14,159 bases of DNA from Deinococcus sp. GTDB taxonomy: Bacteria > Deinococcota > Deinococci > Deinococcales > Deinococcaceae. Position numbers and translations under genes: made by a program. The notes beneath the pieces are model-generated. The model ran no database searches, had not been told where the DNA came from, and saw only the letters and a list, made by a program, of their open reading frames with translations. Below, piece by piece: positions 1 through 6,674 of the stretch. Position 1 is the stretch's first letter. Each line of letters begins with the position of its first letter. The stretch is taken from contig NZ_JAGLBG010000068.1 of the NCBI RefSeq assembly GCF_018260405.1, positions 1 through 14,159 of the forward strand. Reading direction: 5' to 3'.

Positions 1-231
1 GGCTTCGCGGCTGCCGACCCCGGCCAGATGCAGCACCAGCCCCGGCGCCAGTTCGTCGGTGCGGCGAATCTTGAGCCAGCCCCGGCGCTCGACATACACG
101 CGCCCGAGGCCCTCAAGCTGCTCCGGGTCGCCCAGCACAAACAGTTTAATGCCGCCCTGTACGCCGTGTGGCCCCAGCAGATGCCCGATCAACGTGGTGT
201 CGCCGAGTGTTCCAGTTCCCGGCGCGGTCAT
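1..231 (-). CDS. rimM: Ribosome maturation factor RimM, N-terminal part (cut by window edge)
   Basis: RimM binds the 30S subunit through ribosomal protein S19 and assists late 16S rRNA maturation in the cytoplasm. The 77 codons visible give the typical RimM N-terminal barrel: an opening strand, the signature GPHGVQGGIKL at about residues 19-29, then LGDPEQLEGL and the VYVERRGW strand. Full-length RimM is usually about 165-185 aa, so the PRC-barrel half lies beyond the left edge. The ATG at 229-231 overlaps the khpA stop codon as ATGA, which fixes the start and suggests translational coupling. No strong Shine-Dalgarno is seen. A khpA-rimM order is familiar in bacteria, usually near rpsP and trmD. 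The family call is confident; only the C-terminus is missing. Confidence 0.9.
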   Translation of the reverse strand, partial: MTAPGTGTLGDTTLIGHLLGPHGVQGGIKLFVLGDPEQLEGLGRVYVERRGWLKIRRTDELAPGLVLHLAGVGSREA

Positions 232-467
232 GCTTTGCGCGGCGCTTCCAGATCGACGTTGAGACGTTCGCGCGGGTCGGTGGCGCTGCGAACCAGCGTG
301 CGGATGGCCTGGATCACGCGGCCCTGACGCCCGATCAGGCGGCCTTCCTCGCCCGGGCCAACACGCACCATGACCACGTTGCCGCGCATACTGGTTCGCA
401 CCAGCGACGGCTGGTCGACCACGCACTGGGCCAGAAAGAGGGTCAGTTCGACAGGATCAGTTTTCAT
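228..467 (-). CDS. khpA: KhpA-like KH-domain RNA-binding protein
   Basis: A 79-aa single KH-domain protein of the KhpA (COG1837) family, a small RNA chaperone that in other bacteria binds many transcripts, often with KhpB. The KH signature is clear: VVMVRVGPGEEGRLIG leads into the GRQG loop at residues 46-49 and the helix VIQAIRTLV. The length equals the family norm (75-80 aa). The reading frame is open further upstream, to 563, but the ATG at 467 is chosen because a TAGAAT hexamer (475-480) ends exactly 7 nt before it, as at other leaderless genes here, and because homologues begin close to MKTDPVE. An ATG at 476 would lie inside that hexamer. The stop codon overlaps the rimM start. Function in this organism is inferred from the family only. 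Confidence 0.88.
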   Translation of the reverse strand: MKTDPVELTLFLAQCVVDQPSLVRTSMRGNVVMVRVGPGEEGRLIGRQGRVIQAIRTLVRSATDPRERLNVDLEAPRKA

Positions 468-474
468 GCCGGAC

Positions 475-508
475 ATTCTAGGGGCTGCGACTGACGCTCT
501 TCTGTCAA
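475..508 (-). promoter_or_regulatory. khpA-rimM promoter, leaderless type
   Basis: A TAGAAT -10 hexamer (475-480) ends 7 nt before the khpA ATG, so transcription would begin at or next to the start codon. A perfect TTGACA lies at 503-508, but the gap is 22 bp, longer than the usual 16-18 bp, so its use as the -35 is doubtful. Confidence 0.5.
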
Positions 509-584
509 ATTCTCTGGCAGTGGGCAAACCAGACGCGCCAAAATAGAAGGATATAAGTGCCAAAACTGCCCATGCTTACACGGA

Positions 585-638
585 CTGCGGCTCCACACCG
601 CCCACTCCGTATGTTGTTCCTACTCGCGTCCGCCCGGA
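585..638 (-). repeat. Dispersed short intergenic repeat, copy 1
   Basis: By eye this 54-bp stretch matches 9415-9468 at 47 of 54 positions without gaps. Read on the minus strand, it begins near CGGACGCG (625-632) and ends with the conserved GGGCGGTG block (minus strand of about 596-603), 38 bp end to end, the same spacing as in copies 3 and 4. It does not encode a recognisable protein. Confidence 0.75.
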
Positions 639-800
639 TTGTGTCCGAAATTTATGCTTTACACAGAAATTATAATGAGAAAAATAAATTCTCCCTCAGC
701 TGCCAGTCAGCCGACCACGACGGCCCAGAGGCATTCACTGACCGCTCTGCTCACCCGTGGGACTTAAACCCTTTCTCATTCCGGAACCACCAACAGGCGT

Positions 801-806
801 TATGGT
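801..806 (+). promoter_or_regulatory. Candidate -10 element for truD
   Basis: TATGGT ends 9 nt before the GTG start at 816, close to the 7-8 nt spacing of the other leaderless genes in this window. No good -35 is visible. The TATAAT at 671-676 is an alternative that would give a leader of roughly 130 nt. Confidence 0.4.
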
Positions 807-815
807 GCCAGCATC

Positions 816-1892
816 GTGAATTTGGTGTTCCAGTGGTCGGCCTTATCTAACCTTGTCGCCGGAGAGGGAACGGGCGGCGTGCTACGCAGTACGCCTCAGG
901 ACTTCCGGGTCGAGGAAATCCCTGCGTATCTGCCCTCCGGGGAAGGCGATCACGTTTACGTTCAGCTGCGGAAAACCGGGCATACCACTGCTCACGTCCT
1001 GCGTGAACTGTGCGCCCAGACCGGGGTACGCGACCGCGATGTGGGCGTCGCCGGGTTGAAAGATCGCCACGCGGTCACGACCCAGTGGCTTAGCCTTCCG
1101 GCCAGATATGAGGCCGCGTTTTCCCGCCTGGAGATTCCCGACGTGGAAGTGCTCCAAACCGCCCGGCACGGCAACAAGCTGGGGCTGGGGCACCTGCACG
1201 GCAACCGCTTCACGGTGCGCGTGCGCGGCGCAGCGGGACAGGCGGCGCGGGCGGGCGAGATTCTGGATCAACTGGTGCAGGCGGGCGTGCCCAACTATTT
1301 CGGGCCGCAGCGCTTTGGCCTGGGCGGCCTGAACGCCGAGGAGGGCCTGCGGGTGCTGCGCGGCGAGTCGCGCCTGAAAGACCCCCGCGTGCGGCGTTTT
1401 CTCACCAGCAGCGTGCAGAGTGCCGTGTTCAACCGCTTTGTCAGTCTGCGGCTGGAACGCGGGTTGTTCACGGCGGTGGTCAGCGGCGACATGGCGAAAA
1501 AACACACTACGGGCGGGGTCTTTATGGTCGAGGACGCCGCCGCCGAAACCCCCCGTGCCCAGGCGGGAGAGATCAGCGCGACGGGAACGCTGTTCGGCAA
1601 AAAAGTCAAACCCCTGACGCTGGACGCCGGAGTGCTGGAGCAAGAAGCCCTCGCCAGTTTCGACCTGACCCCGCAGGCGTTCGTCTCGCGGCGCGGAGAT
1701 CGCCGCCTGACCCGCGTTTTTCCGACGGACGCCAGCATAACCCCGGAAGAAGACGGCTACAGCGTTACTTTTGCCCTTCCCAAAGGCAGCTTTGCCACCA
1801 GTGTGCTGCGCGAAATCATGCGGGTAGACATCGACCTCAGCGCCGGGGAAGCCGAAGAAACGGAGCCGACCGAACTGGAAGGCACCCAATGA
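816..1892 (+). CDS. truD: tRNA pseudouridine(13) synthase TruD
   Basis: TruD isomerises U13 of certain tRNAs (tRNA-Glu in E. coli) to pseudouridine. At 358 aa it is close to the 349-aa E. coli enzyme. Visible family motifs are the N-terminal TPQDFRVEEIP with GEGDH (residues 26-45), the catalytic block VAGLKDRHAVTTQ (78-90) with the nucleophile Asp83, and NYFGPQRFG at about 159-167. The rest covers the TRUD insertion domain and the end of the catalytic domain, with nothing missing. The GTG at 816 is chosen because the following residues align with the E. coli N-terminus and a TATGGT lies just upstream. Its last codons overlap the next gene's ATG as ATGA, so the two are probably co-translated. 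The C-terminal tail is acidic (about 345-358). Confidence 0.95.
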   Translation: MNLVFQWSALSNLVAGEGTGGVLRSTPQDFRVEEIPAYLPSGEGDHVYVQLRKTGHTTAHVLRELCAQTGVRDRDVGVAGLKDRHAVTTQWLSLPARYEAAFSRLEIPDVEVLQTARHGNKLGLGHLHGNRFTVRVRGAAGQAARAGEILDQLVQAGVPNYFGPQRFGLGGLNAEEGLRVLRGESRLKDPRVRRFLTSSVQSAVFNRFVSLRLERGLFTAVVSGDMAKKHTTGGVFMVEDAAAETPRAQAGEISATGTLFGKKVKPLTLDAGVLEQEALASFDLTPQAFVSRRGDRRLTRVFPTDASITPEEDGYSVTFALPKGSFATSVLREIMRVDIDLSAGEAEETEPTELEGTQ

Positions 1893-2275
1893 AAGGCTTA
1901 TGCCTCAGCGTCTTGACTGGTCTGACCACGCTAAGCGTTCTGACTCAGGCCCCGGTGCTGGCCGCCCCCGCCGCCAAGCTGGTGCTGCGGCCTTCGTACG
2001 GCGGCGCGGTGCTTGAAGGAAAAATTTATGTTCCAGGCAACGACGTGTTGACCGGGGTGTGGAGCGGCGCGGGGCTTTCACGCCTGATGAAGTGTGTGCC
2101 GCGCTGCGCCGTGGTCTCCAGCATTCCGCTGAAAAATACCCTGTTCCTGAGCAATTCTTCGAGTTACCGCATTGCGCTGGGCGGCAGTTACCGTATTGGA
2201 GAGAAGATCAGCGTGACCCTGCGCCTGCGTAACCAAAGCATTCTGACGACCCAGGCGACCGTCACCCAGCCCTGA
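1889..2275 (+). CDS. Small secreted protein of unknown function
   Basis: A 128-aa protein that I do not recognise. It starts with a classical signal peptide: a Lys at position 3, a hydrophobic core to about residue 22, and VLA/AP around residue 25 as a signal peptidase I site. The mature part of about 100 aa alternates polar and hydrophobic residues, suggesting a beta-rich fold, and has two close cysteines (Cys69, Cys73) that could form a disulfide outside the cytoplasm. No catalytic motif is visible. The start is supported by GGAAGG at 1877-1882, 6 nt before the ATG, and by the ATGA overlap with truD. It is probably co-transcribed with truD, but nothing suggests a shared function. The signal peptide is clear; the rest is open. 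Confidence 0.75.
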   Translation: MKGLCLSVLTGLTTLSVLTQAPVLAAPAAKLVLRPSYGGAVLEGKIYVPGNDVLTGVWSGAGLSRLMKCVPRCAVVSSIPLKNTLFLSNSSSYRIALGGSYRIGEKISVTLRLRNQSILTTQATVTQP

Positions 2276-2287
2276 GTTGCACGGCCT

Positions 2288-2758
2288 ATGGACACTGCAA
2301 GGCTTATGGACACGGTAGAGCGGCGGGAAGCGCAGCGTCAGCGGGACAGGCTCCGGTCAGCCTTTACCGCAGCGGAATACGGCCTGACAGACGAACGCTT
2401 CAGGCTGTCCTGCACGCGTGGCACGTCGCCCAGCTGGGCCACGACAGGTCTAGCCTGGGCCACCGTGACGGCTTGGAATCCGGAAGGGAAAATGTGTTCA
2501 CGGCCCGCAAACCAGCAGCGGCAGGCTGCCCTGAAGACAAGCGTCATTCAGCGTGGCCTGCCGTTTCTGGAGGGCGTGAACGGTTCGGGCGAGTGGCAGG
2601 AAGACACCCTCATTGTTCTGGGGGCACGCCTGAGCGACGCGGTCAACTGGGGACAGCAAACCGGGCAGGTCGCCGTGCTGTACGGCCTCGGGGCGCGGGT
2701 GGCTCTGGTGTGGATCAAGCCGCTGAAAGCCGAACGGTTTTGGGCCGCACGACTGTAG
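2288..2758 (+). CDS. DUF3293 domain-containing protein
   Basis: A 156-aa soluble protein with the features of DUF3293, a family of unknown function: TAWNPEG at 61-67, a following Asn/Gln/Arg-rich helix (residues 75-90), GEWQEDTLIVLG at 101-112, and the closing GQQTGQVAVLYG at 122-133. The N-terminal 25 residues are highly charged and helical. The start is uncertain: ATG at 2288 and ATG at 2306 are both in frame, neither has a leaderless -10 or a strong ribosome-binding site, and AAGG at 2302 is very close to the second. It lies 12 bp after the secreted protein and is the likely last gene of the truD unit. The family assignment rests on these motifs only, and no role can be given. Confidence 0.75.
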   Translation: MDTARLMDTVERREAQRQRDRLRSAFTAAEYGLTDERFRLSCTRGTSPSWATTGLAWATVTAWNPEGKMCSRPANQQRQAALKTSVIQRGLPFLEGVNGSGEWQEDTLIVLGARLSDAVNWGQQTGQVAVLYGLGARVALVWIKPLKAERFWAARL

Positions 2759-2786
2759 ACCGCGCCGCAACCAACCTGACAGCAGG

Positions 2787-2792
2787 TATACT
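2787..2792 (+). promoter_or_regulatory. -10 element of the AlbA_2/HATPase regulator gene, leaderless type
   Basis: TATACT ends 8 nt before the ATG at 2801. There is no Shine-Dalgarno between them, so a leaderless transcript is likely. No -35 of note is visible. Confidence 0.6.
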
Positions 2793-2800
2793 TTCGCCTC

Positions 2801-4567
2801 ATGACTTCCGACGCCCTGCCCGCCGACGCGATCTCGCCCCTGGGCGTGCTGCCCCCGGCGGGACCGACCTGCGTGCACCTACCACTCAGCGTGACGCCCG
2901 AGGAACTGGCCCGCTACGCCGTGGGCCTCGCCAATGCGCGGGGCGGCACCGTGCTGGTAGGCGTAGACCGTATCGGGGACGACGCCGCTGGCCCCACGGC
3001 GGGCGAACTGCACCCCCTGATGGTCACGCACGCCATTTTCGAGCTTTCGCACGGGCGGCTGACCGTTAACGTGCAGCATCACCGCCTGCCCGGTGGGGCG
3101 CGGGTGCTGGCCGTATTCGTGCCGCAGGCGCCGTATGTCCTGGCTGCCCCCGACGGCGCAGTAATCGCCTGGGACGGCCTGCAACTGGTGCCAGTTAGCT
3201 CGCCCGAGAGCGACCCGGTGGCCGATCAGGACTACACGGCAGTGGCCCCACCCGACGCCTCGCTCGCCGACCTCGACCCCGCCGAGGTCGCGCGGTTGCG
3301 TTCGCTGGGGCGGCGAATAGAAGCGGCCAACCTGCCCGACCTCGACTTTCTGCGTGAACTGGGCCTGCTGATTCCCAGCGGCGGGGCGCTGCGGCCTACG
3401 CTGGCAGCCATTTTGCTGGCAGGCACCCCTGCGGCGCTGCGGGCGCACGTGCCCCAGAGCGAGGTGTGTTACTACCACCACCAGACCCCGGATGTCGAGT
3501 TCGAGTTCCGCGAAAATCTGCTGCGGCCTATTCCGGCGCTGCTCACGCGGCTGGCCGAACTGATTCAGGCCCGCAACCGCTTTACGCCGGTGCAGGTGGG
3601 CCTGTTCCGTATAGAAGTCTGGGATCAGGATGAAGCGGTGTACCGCGAGGCGCTCCTCAACGCCCTAACCCACCGCGACTACACGCTGCGCGACGTGATC
3701 CACGTGCATCACTATCCCGACCGCCTGGAAATCATGAACCCCGGCGGCATGACGGGCGGCATTACGCCGGGCAACATTCTGCGCCACCAGCCCAAGCGCC
3801 GTAACCCGCTGCTGGCCGGGGTACTGGCGCGGCTGGGACTGGTCGAGCAGGCAGGTGTGGGCGTGGACAAGATGTTTTCCCTGATGCTGCGCCACGGCAA
3901 GGAGCCGCCCGAGTTCACCAGCTACCCCGACGCCGTGACGCTAGCCCTGCACAGCCCCGGTTTCGACGCCGAATTCGTGCGTTTTGTGGCCCGCAAGCAA
4001 GAGGAGATGCAGACCCTGTCACTGGACATGCTGATTGTGCTCAGCGTACTGGCCCGCGAGGGCGAGGCCACCCGCGCCGACCTGGCCCGCGCCCTGCAAC
4101 TGCCCGAGGACCGCACCCCCAGACTGCTGCGCGGCATGGAGGAACACGGCCTGATCGTGCGGGCCGGGGTGGGCCGGGGCATCGCCTACCGCCTGTCAGC
4201 CGAGGTCTGCGTGGCACTAGGCCGTAAAACGGCCCCCCTTCCAAGTCCCACTTCCGATGTGCCGGAGCCGCAACCCGTGCCCAGTCCCCTGCCGGAGAAA
4301 GCGGCGGGGCCAACGGCGCCTCCCCTGCCCCGCAACAACGCGCCTCAGGTCAAAGTCGCCGCCCAGGACACCCCCACCACCGCCGAAGTCCGCGCCATTG
4401 CGCTGGCACTGGCCCGTGAGCAGGGACAGGTGCGAAATGTGCAGTTGCGTGAAACCTGCGGCCTAAACAACCAGCAGGCGTGGCGGGCACTGCGGAAACT
4501 GGTAGATGATGGGCTGCTTCTCCGAATAGGCAAAGGAACACGGGACGCGGCTTACCGGCTGGCGTAG
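2801..4567 (+). CDS. AlbA_2/HATPase_c_4 putative transcriptional regulator with two C-terminal winged helices
   Basis: A 588-aa protein of the COG2865 type (often misnamed a RecG C-terminal protein), a group of predicted ATP-binding regulators. Residues about 22-135 look like an AlbA_2 (Schlafen-like) domain, with ARYAVGLANARGGTVLVGVD at 37-56. A GHKL-type ATPase domain follows, with the helix REALLNALTHRDY (282-294), NPGG (313-316) and RNPLLAGVLARLGLVEQAG (334-352). A winged helix at about 409-466 has the DLARALQLPEDRTPRLLRGMEE recognition region. A proline-rich linker (478-515) joins a second winged helix at 526-588. The start follows the -10 at 2787. Its DNA target and ATP role are unknown. 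It faces mqnB tail to tail across 32 bp. The domain call is confident; the function is inference. Confidence 0.82.
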   Translation: MTSDALPADAISPLGVLPPAGPTCVHLPLSVTPEELARYAVGLANARGGTVLVGVDRIGDDAAGPTAGELHPLMVTHAIFELSHGRLTVNVQHHRLPGGARVLAVFVPQAPYVLAAPDGAVIAWDGLQLVPVSSPESDPVADQDYTAVAPPDASLADLDPAEVARLRSLGRRIEAANLPDLDFLRELGLLIPSGGALRPTLAAILLAGTPAALRAHVPQSEVCYYHHQTPDVEFEFRENLLRPIPALLTRLAELIQARNRFTPVQVGLFRIEVWDQDEAVYREALLNALTHRDYTLRDVIHVHHYPDRLEIMNPGGMTGGITPGNILRHQPKRRNPLLAGVLARLGLVEQAGVGVDKMFSLMLRHGKEPPEFTSYPDAVTLALHSPGFDAEFVRFVARKQEEMQTLSLDMLIVLSVLAREGEATRADLARALQLPEDRTPRLLRGMEEHGLIVRAGVGRGIAYRLSAEVCVALGRKTAPLPSPTSDVPEPQPVPSPLPEKAAGPTAPPLPRNNAPQVKVAAQDTPTTAEVRAIALALAREQGQVRNVQLRETCGLNNQQAWRALRKLVDDGLLLRIGKGTRDAAYRLA

Positions 4568-4579
4568 TGCCGATTCGGT

Positions 4580-4595
4580 ATCCCCTCTCGGGGGT
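4580..4595. terminator. Possible hairpin between convergent genes
   Basis: ATCCCC (4580-4585), loop TCTC and GGGGGT (4590-4595) form a 6-bp stem with one G-T pair in the 32-bp gap between two converging genes. No T tract follows on either strand, so termination is only a guess from position. Confidence 0.3.
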
Positions 4596-4599
4596 GTCC

Positions 4600-5283
4600 T
4601 CAAAGGTCAAGGGTGCGCCGAAACCCCGACACTTCCGCGACTCCCCGGTAAGCGGCGCTCAGGGCCTCGGGGAGACGCCAGCTGGAACGGTCGCGCGGCC
4701 CGACCAGATTGCTGATTCCCCGGATTTCCAGCGCTGGGATTCCGGCGAGCAGGGCGGCGTGCGCGACTCCGGCGCCTTCCATGCCTTCGGTCAGTGCGCC
4801 TGGAAAACGGTGTTCAAGCCGCGTGGCCCGTTCACTGCTTCCGGTGACCGTATTCAGCGTCAGCATCGGGCCTAGGGCGGCGTTCAGATGCTGGGCCAGT
4901 GCGCCGCTGTGCTCCCAGACCCCGAAGCTGCCGAACTGTTCGCGGGTGGGCAGTACGCTGAGGCCCAAAGCGGCCAGATTCAGGAACTGCGGGCCGTCCT
5001 CGGCTCCCAGATCGGCCTGAATGATCTGGCTCGATACGGCCAGGTCGCCGGGAACCAGACCGCTAGCCGGGTAGGCCCCGGCGATTCCGGCGCTGACGAC
5101 CAGCTCAAAGGGCTGCTGCGGGGGCTGGCTGCTCAGGGTGCGCCAGGTGGCGAGGGCCGCCGCTACCGCTCCTACCCCGCTGACCACTACCCGGACTGGA
5201 AGATCGCGCAGGCGCTTAGCTTCGGGGTCCGTGGCGACCACGACCAGAACGTTCTGGGGGGGGCGGGTTCCTGGGGCGGTCAT
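4600..5283 (-). CDS. mqnB: Futalosine hydrolase MqnB
   Basis: A 227-aa nucleosidase of the purine-nucleoside phosphorylase/MTA-SAH nucleosidase fold. It fits MqnB, which removes the base from futalosine (or an aminodeoxy form) in the futalosine route to menaquinone, a cytoplasmic step. Features are the N-terminal VLVVVATDPEAKRL, the glycine-rich VVSGVGAVAAA (33-43), VSAGIAGAYP (63-72), the substrate-binding TEGMEGAGVAHAA (165-177) with Glu169, and EIRGISNLVGPRDRSSW (186-202), the RGISN form being typical of MqnB. ATG 5283 is preferred over the in-frame upstream codon at 5307 because a TAAGCT (5291-5296) ends 7 nt before it. No other menaquinone genes are in view. The main alternative is another nucleosidase of the same superfamily. 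Confidence 0.85.
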   Translation of the reverse strand: MTAPGTRPPQNVLVVVATDPEAKRLRDLPVRVVVSGVGAVAAALATWRTLSSQPPQQPFELVVSAGIAGAYPASGLVPGDLAVSSQIIQADLGAEDGPQFLNLAALGLSVLPTREQFGSFGVWEHSGALAQHLNAALGPMLTLNTVTGSSERATRLEHRFPGALTEGMEGAGVAHAALLAGIPALEIRGISNLVGPRDRSSWRLPEALSAAYRGVAEVSGFRRTLDL

Positions 5284-5290
5284 GGTCCGT

Positions 5291-5296
5291 AGCTTA
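5291..5296 (-). promoter_or_regulatory. -10 element of mqnB, leaderless type
   Basis: On the minus strand TAAGCT ends 7 nt before the mqnB ATG at 5283. It fits the TANNNT pattern shared by the other genes in this window. It lies back to back with the promoter of the solute-binding protein gene, about 80 bp apart. Confidence 0.5.
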
Positions 5297-5377
5297 TGCC
5301 AGGGCACGCTATGGGGGCTGCCGCGTGTTCTGAGGAAGGCTTGACCTCCCGATCACTCAGGCGTCATACCACGCGGC

Positions 5378-5383
5378 TAGACT
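5378..5383 (+). promoter_or_regulatory. -10 element of the solute-binding protein gene
   Basis: TAGACT ends 7 nt before the ATG at 5391. The spacer contains GAAGGG, which abuts the start and is too close for a good ribosome-binding site, so a leaderless message is the better reading. A TTGACC at 5341-5346 is too far away to serve this hexamer. Confidence 0.5.
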
Positions 5384-5390
5384 TGAAGGG

Positions 5391-6587
5391 ATGCGTTCAT
5401 TCCTGCTCTCCGCGACCTTACTGCTGGCTGGCTCGGCCAGTGCGGCCCCCATCAAAATAGAGTTCTGGCACGCGATGGACGGCGTTCAGGGCAAAGTGGC
5501 CCAGTATGCCAGCGAGTTCAATAAGGCGCAGTCTCAATACGAGGTGGTGGCGGTCAGCAAGGGCAGTTACCGCGATCTTCAGCCTGCCCTCCAGGCCGCG
5601 ATCAAGGCGGGGAGTGCTCCGGCGCTGGCACAGCTGGAATTGACCCAGATCGCCCCTATGGCCGCGCAGGGAGAGCTGGCCGACCTTTCCTGGGCCGACG
5701 ATAGCCTCAGCCCCGAACTGGTCAGGGACATCTACGCCCCGGCCTGGAAAGTGGGCGACCTGAATGGCAAACGCTTTGGGCTTCCCTGGAATTTAAGCGT
5801 TCCGGTGCTGATGTACAACGCAGGCTCGATGCGCCGCGCCGGGCTTCAGGCTCCGGCGACCTGGACTGAGCTTGAGGCCCAGAGCAGGCGGCTGGCGGCT
5901 GGTGGCAAGCGCCCACTGGTCGCGGTGCCAGACGCCTGGACCTTCGAGGCCAACGTGCTTTCGCGTGGGGGCAGTCTGGTTAAGGGAAGCGAACCCGCCC
6001 TTAACAGACCCGAAGCGGTAGAGGCGCTGACACAGCTGGCCCGGATGTCTCAGGCAAAGCTGGCCCAGCCGCGTGGTCTGAACGAGGCCGTTAAGGGAGC
6101 CTTCGACTTTGCCCGGGGTCAGAATATTTTTGTGCTGGCCAGCGTGGCGAACTGGACCGACGCACGCAAGCTGCCCTTCTTGCAACTGGGCATTGCACCT
6201 TTTCCCTGCGAAAAGGCCGGAGCCTGCACAGTTCCGCTGGGGGGCGGCGCCCTGGTCGTGCCCAGGGGCAGCTCGGCGCAGCAGCAGGCCGGAGCACTGG
6301 CCTTTTGGCAGTTTCTGATGGACCCGGCCCGCCTAGCCGACTGGGTCAAGACCACGGCCTACGCACCGCCACGCCGCGCGGTTGGCCCGCTGCTGGGTGA
6401 CTGGTATTCCAAGAATCCGCAGTTAAGGGCCGCACATGCTCAGCTGGAACGCGCCGTTCCCCGTCCTGGTCTGCCCGCGTATGCCGAGTGGAGCGACTAT
6501 GTCGAGGACGCAGTGCGTAAGGCCATCAACGGTCAGGCGACCCCCCAGGCTGCGCTGGATGAGGCGCAGAAGCGGGCCAGCAAGTAA
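5391..6587 (+). CDS. Orphan ABC-transporter solute-binding protein, UgpB-like
   Basis: A 398-aa extracytoplasmic binding protein of the carbohydrate-uptake (CUT1) type, closest by motif to the sn-glycerol-3-phosphate binder UgpB. A signal peptide (residues 1-18, ASA/AP cleavage) has no lipobox Cys. The mature N-terminus has the UgpB pattern FWHAMDG (25-31), EFNKAQSQYEVV (42-53), KGSYRDLQPALQAAIKAGSAP (57-77) and a QLELTQIAPM segment. Later come GLPWNLSVPVLMYN (130-143) and the GGGALVVPRGS hinge region (284-294). Cys273 and Cys279 may form a disulfide. No permease or ATPase gene flanks it, so its membrane partners lie elsewhere. The exact ligand cannot be read from sequence. It is divergent from mqnB. 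Confidence 0.85.
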   Translation: MRSFLLSATLLLAGSASAAPIKIEFWHAMDGVQGKVAQYASEFNKAQSQYEVVAVSKGSYRDLQPALQAAIKAGSAPALAQLELTQIAPMAAQGELADLSWADDSLSPELVRDIYAPAWKVGDLNGKRFGLPWNLSVPVLMYNAGSMRRAGLQAPATWTELEAQSRRLAAGGKRPLVAVPDAWTFEANVLSRGGSLVKGSEPALNRPEAVEALTQLARMSQAKLAQPRGLNEAVKGAFDFARGQNIFVLASVANWTDARKLPFLQLGIAPFPCEKAGACTVPLGGGALVVPRGSSAQQQAGALAFWQFLMDPARLADWVKTTAYAPPRRAVGPLLGDWYSKNPQLRAAHAQLERAVPRPGLPAYAEWSDYVEDAVRKAINGQATPQAALDEAQKRASK

Positions 6588-6634
6588 GGGTCTTGTACGG
6601 GTCTTGGCGGCATCTCGCAAGACACCCCGTCTGG

Positions 6635-6666
6635 GTTCAGTGCCTTTAAGTTCAGTGCAGTACACT
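6635..6666 (+). promoter_or_regulatory. Promoter region with a 9-bp direct repeat before the small membrane protein gene
   Basis: TACACT (6661-6666) ends 8 nt before the ATG at 6675, again the leaderless layout. Just upstream GTTCAGTGC occurs twice, at 6635-6643 and 6650-6658, a 15-bp period. The copies fall across the expected -35 and spacer, so they might bind a regulator or be chance. Confidence 0.45.
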
Positions 6667-6674
6667 GACGCCGC

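Larger units (their letters stand above)
468..815. other. Intergenic region between divergent khpA and truD
   Basis: This 348-bp gap holds no credible gene. It contains the khpA promoter at the left end, a copy of the dispersed repeat (585-638), an AT-rich patch around 645-692 with a TATAAT at 671-676 that sits in a self-complementary ATTATAAT, and the likely truD -10 (TATGGT, 801-806). The open frame at 557-850 runs through these elements, resembles no known protein and overlaps the truD start. Confidence 0.6.

Noticed and set aside
468..563. Longer khpA with start at 563
   Set aside because: The extra 32 residues are not KH-like and the frame would span the TAGAAT and TTGACA elements; 467 has the correct leaderless spacing and family length.
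557..850. 97-codon plus-strand open frame upstream of truD
   Set aside because: It reads through the repeat, the AT-rich patch and the truD -10, overlaps the truD start and shows no protein-like pattern.
882..1889. Long antisense open frame (335 codons) opposite truD
   Set aside because: Typical shadow of a GC-rich gene; the plus strand encodes unmistakable TruD motifs.
2473..3069. 198-codon plus-strand frame bridging the DUF3293 and regulator genes
   Set aside because: It overlaps two better-supported genes in another frame, is extremely Arg/Gly/Pro-rich and would bury the 2787 promoter.
6601..6623. GTCTTG/CAAGAC inverted repeat after the solute-binding protein gene as a terminator
   Set aside because: A 6-bp stem with an 11-nt loop and no T run; position is suitable but the structure is weak.
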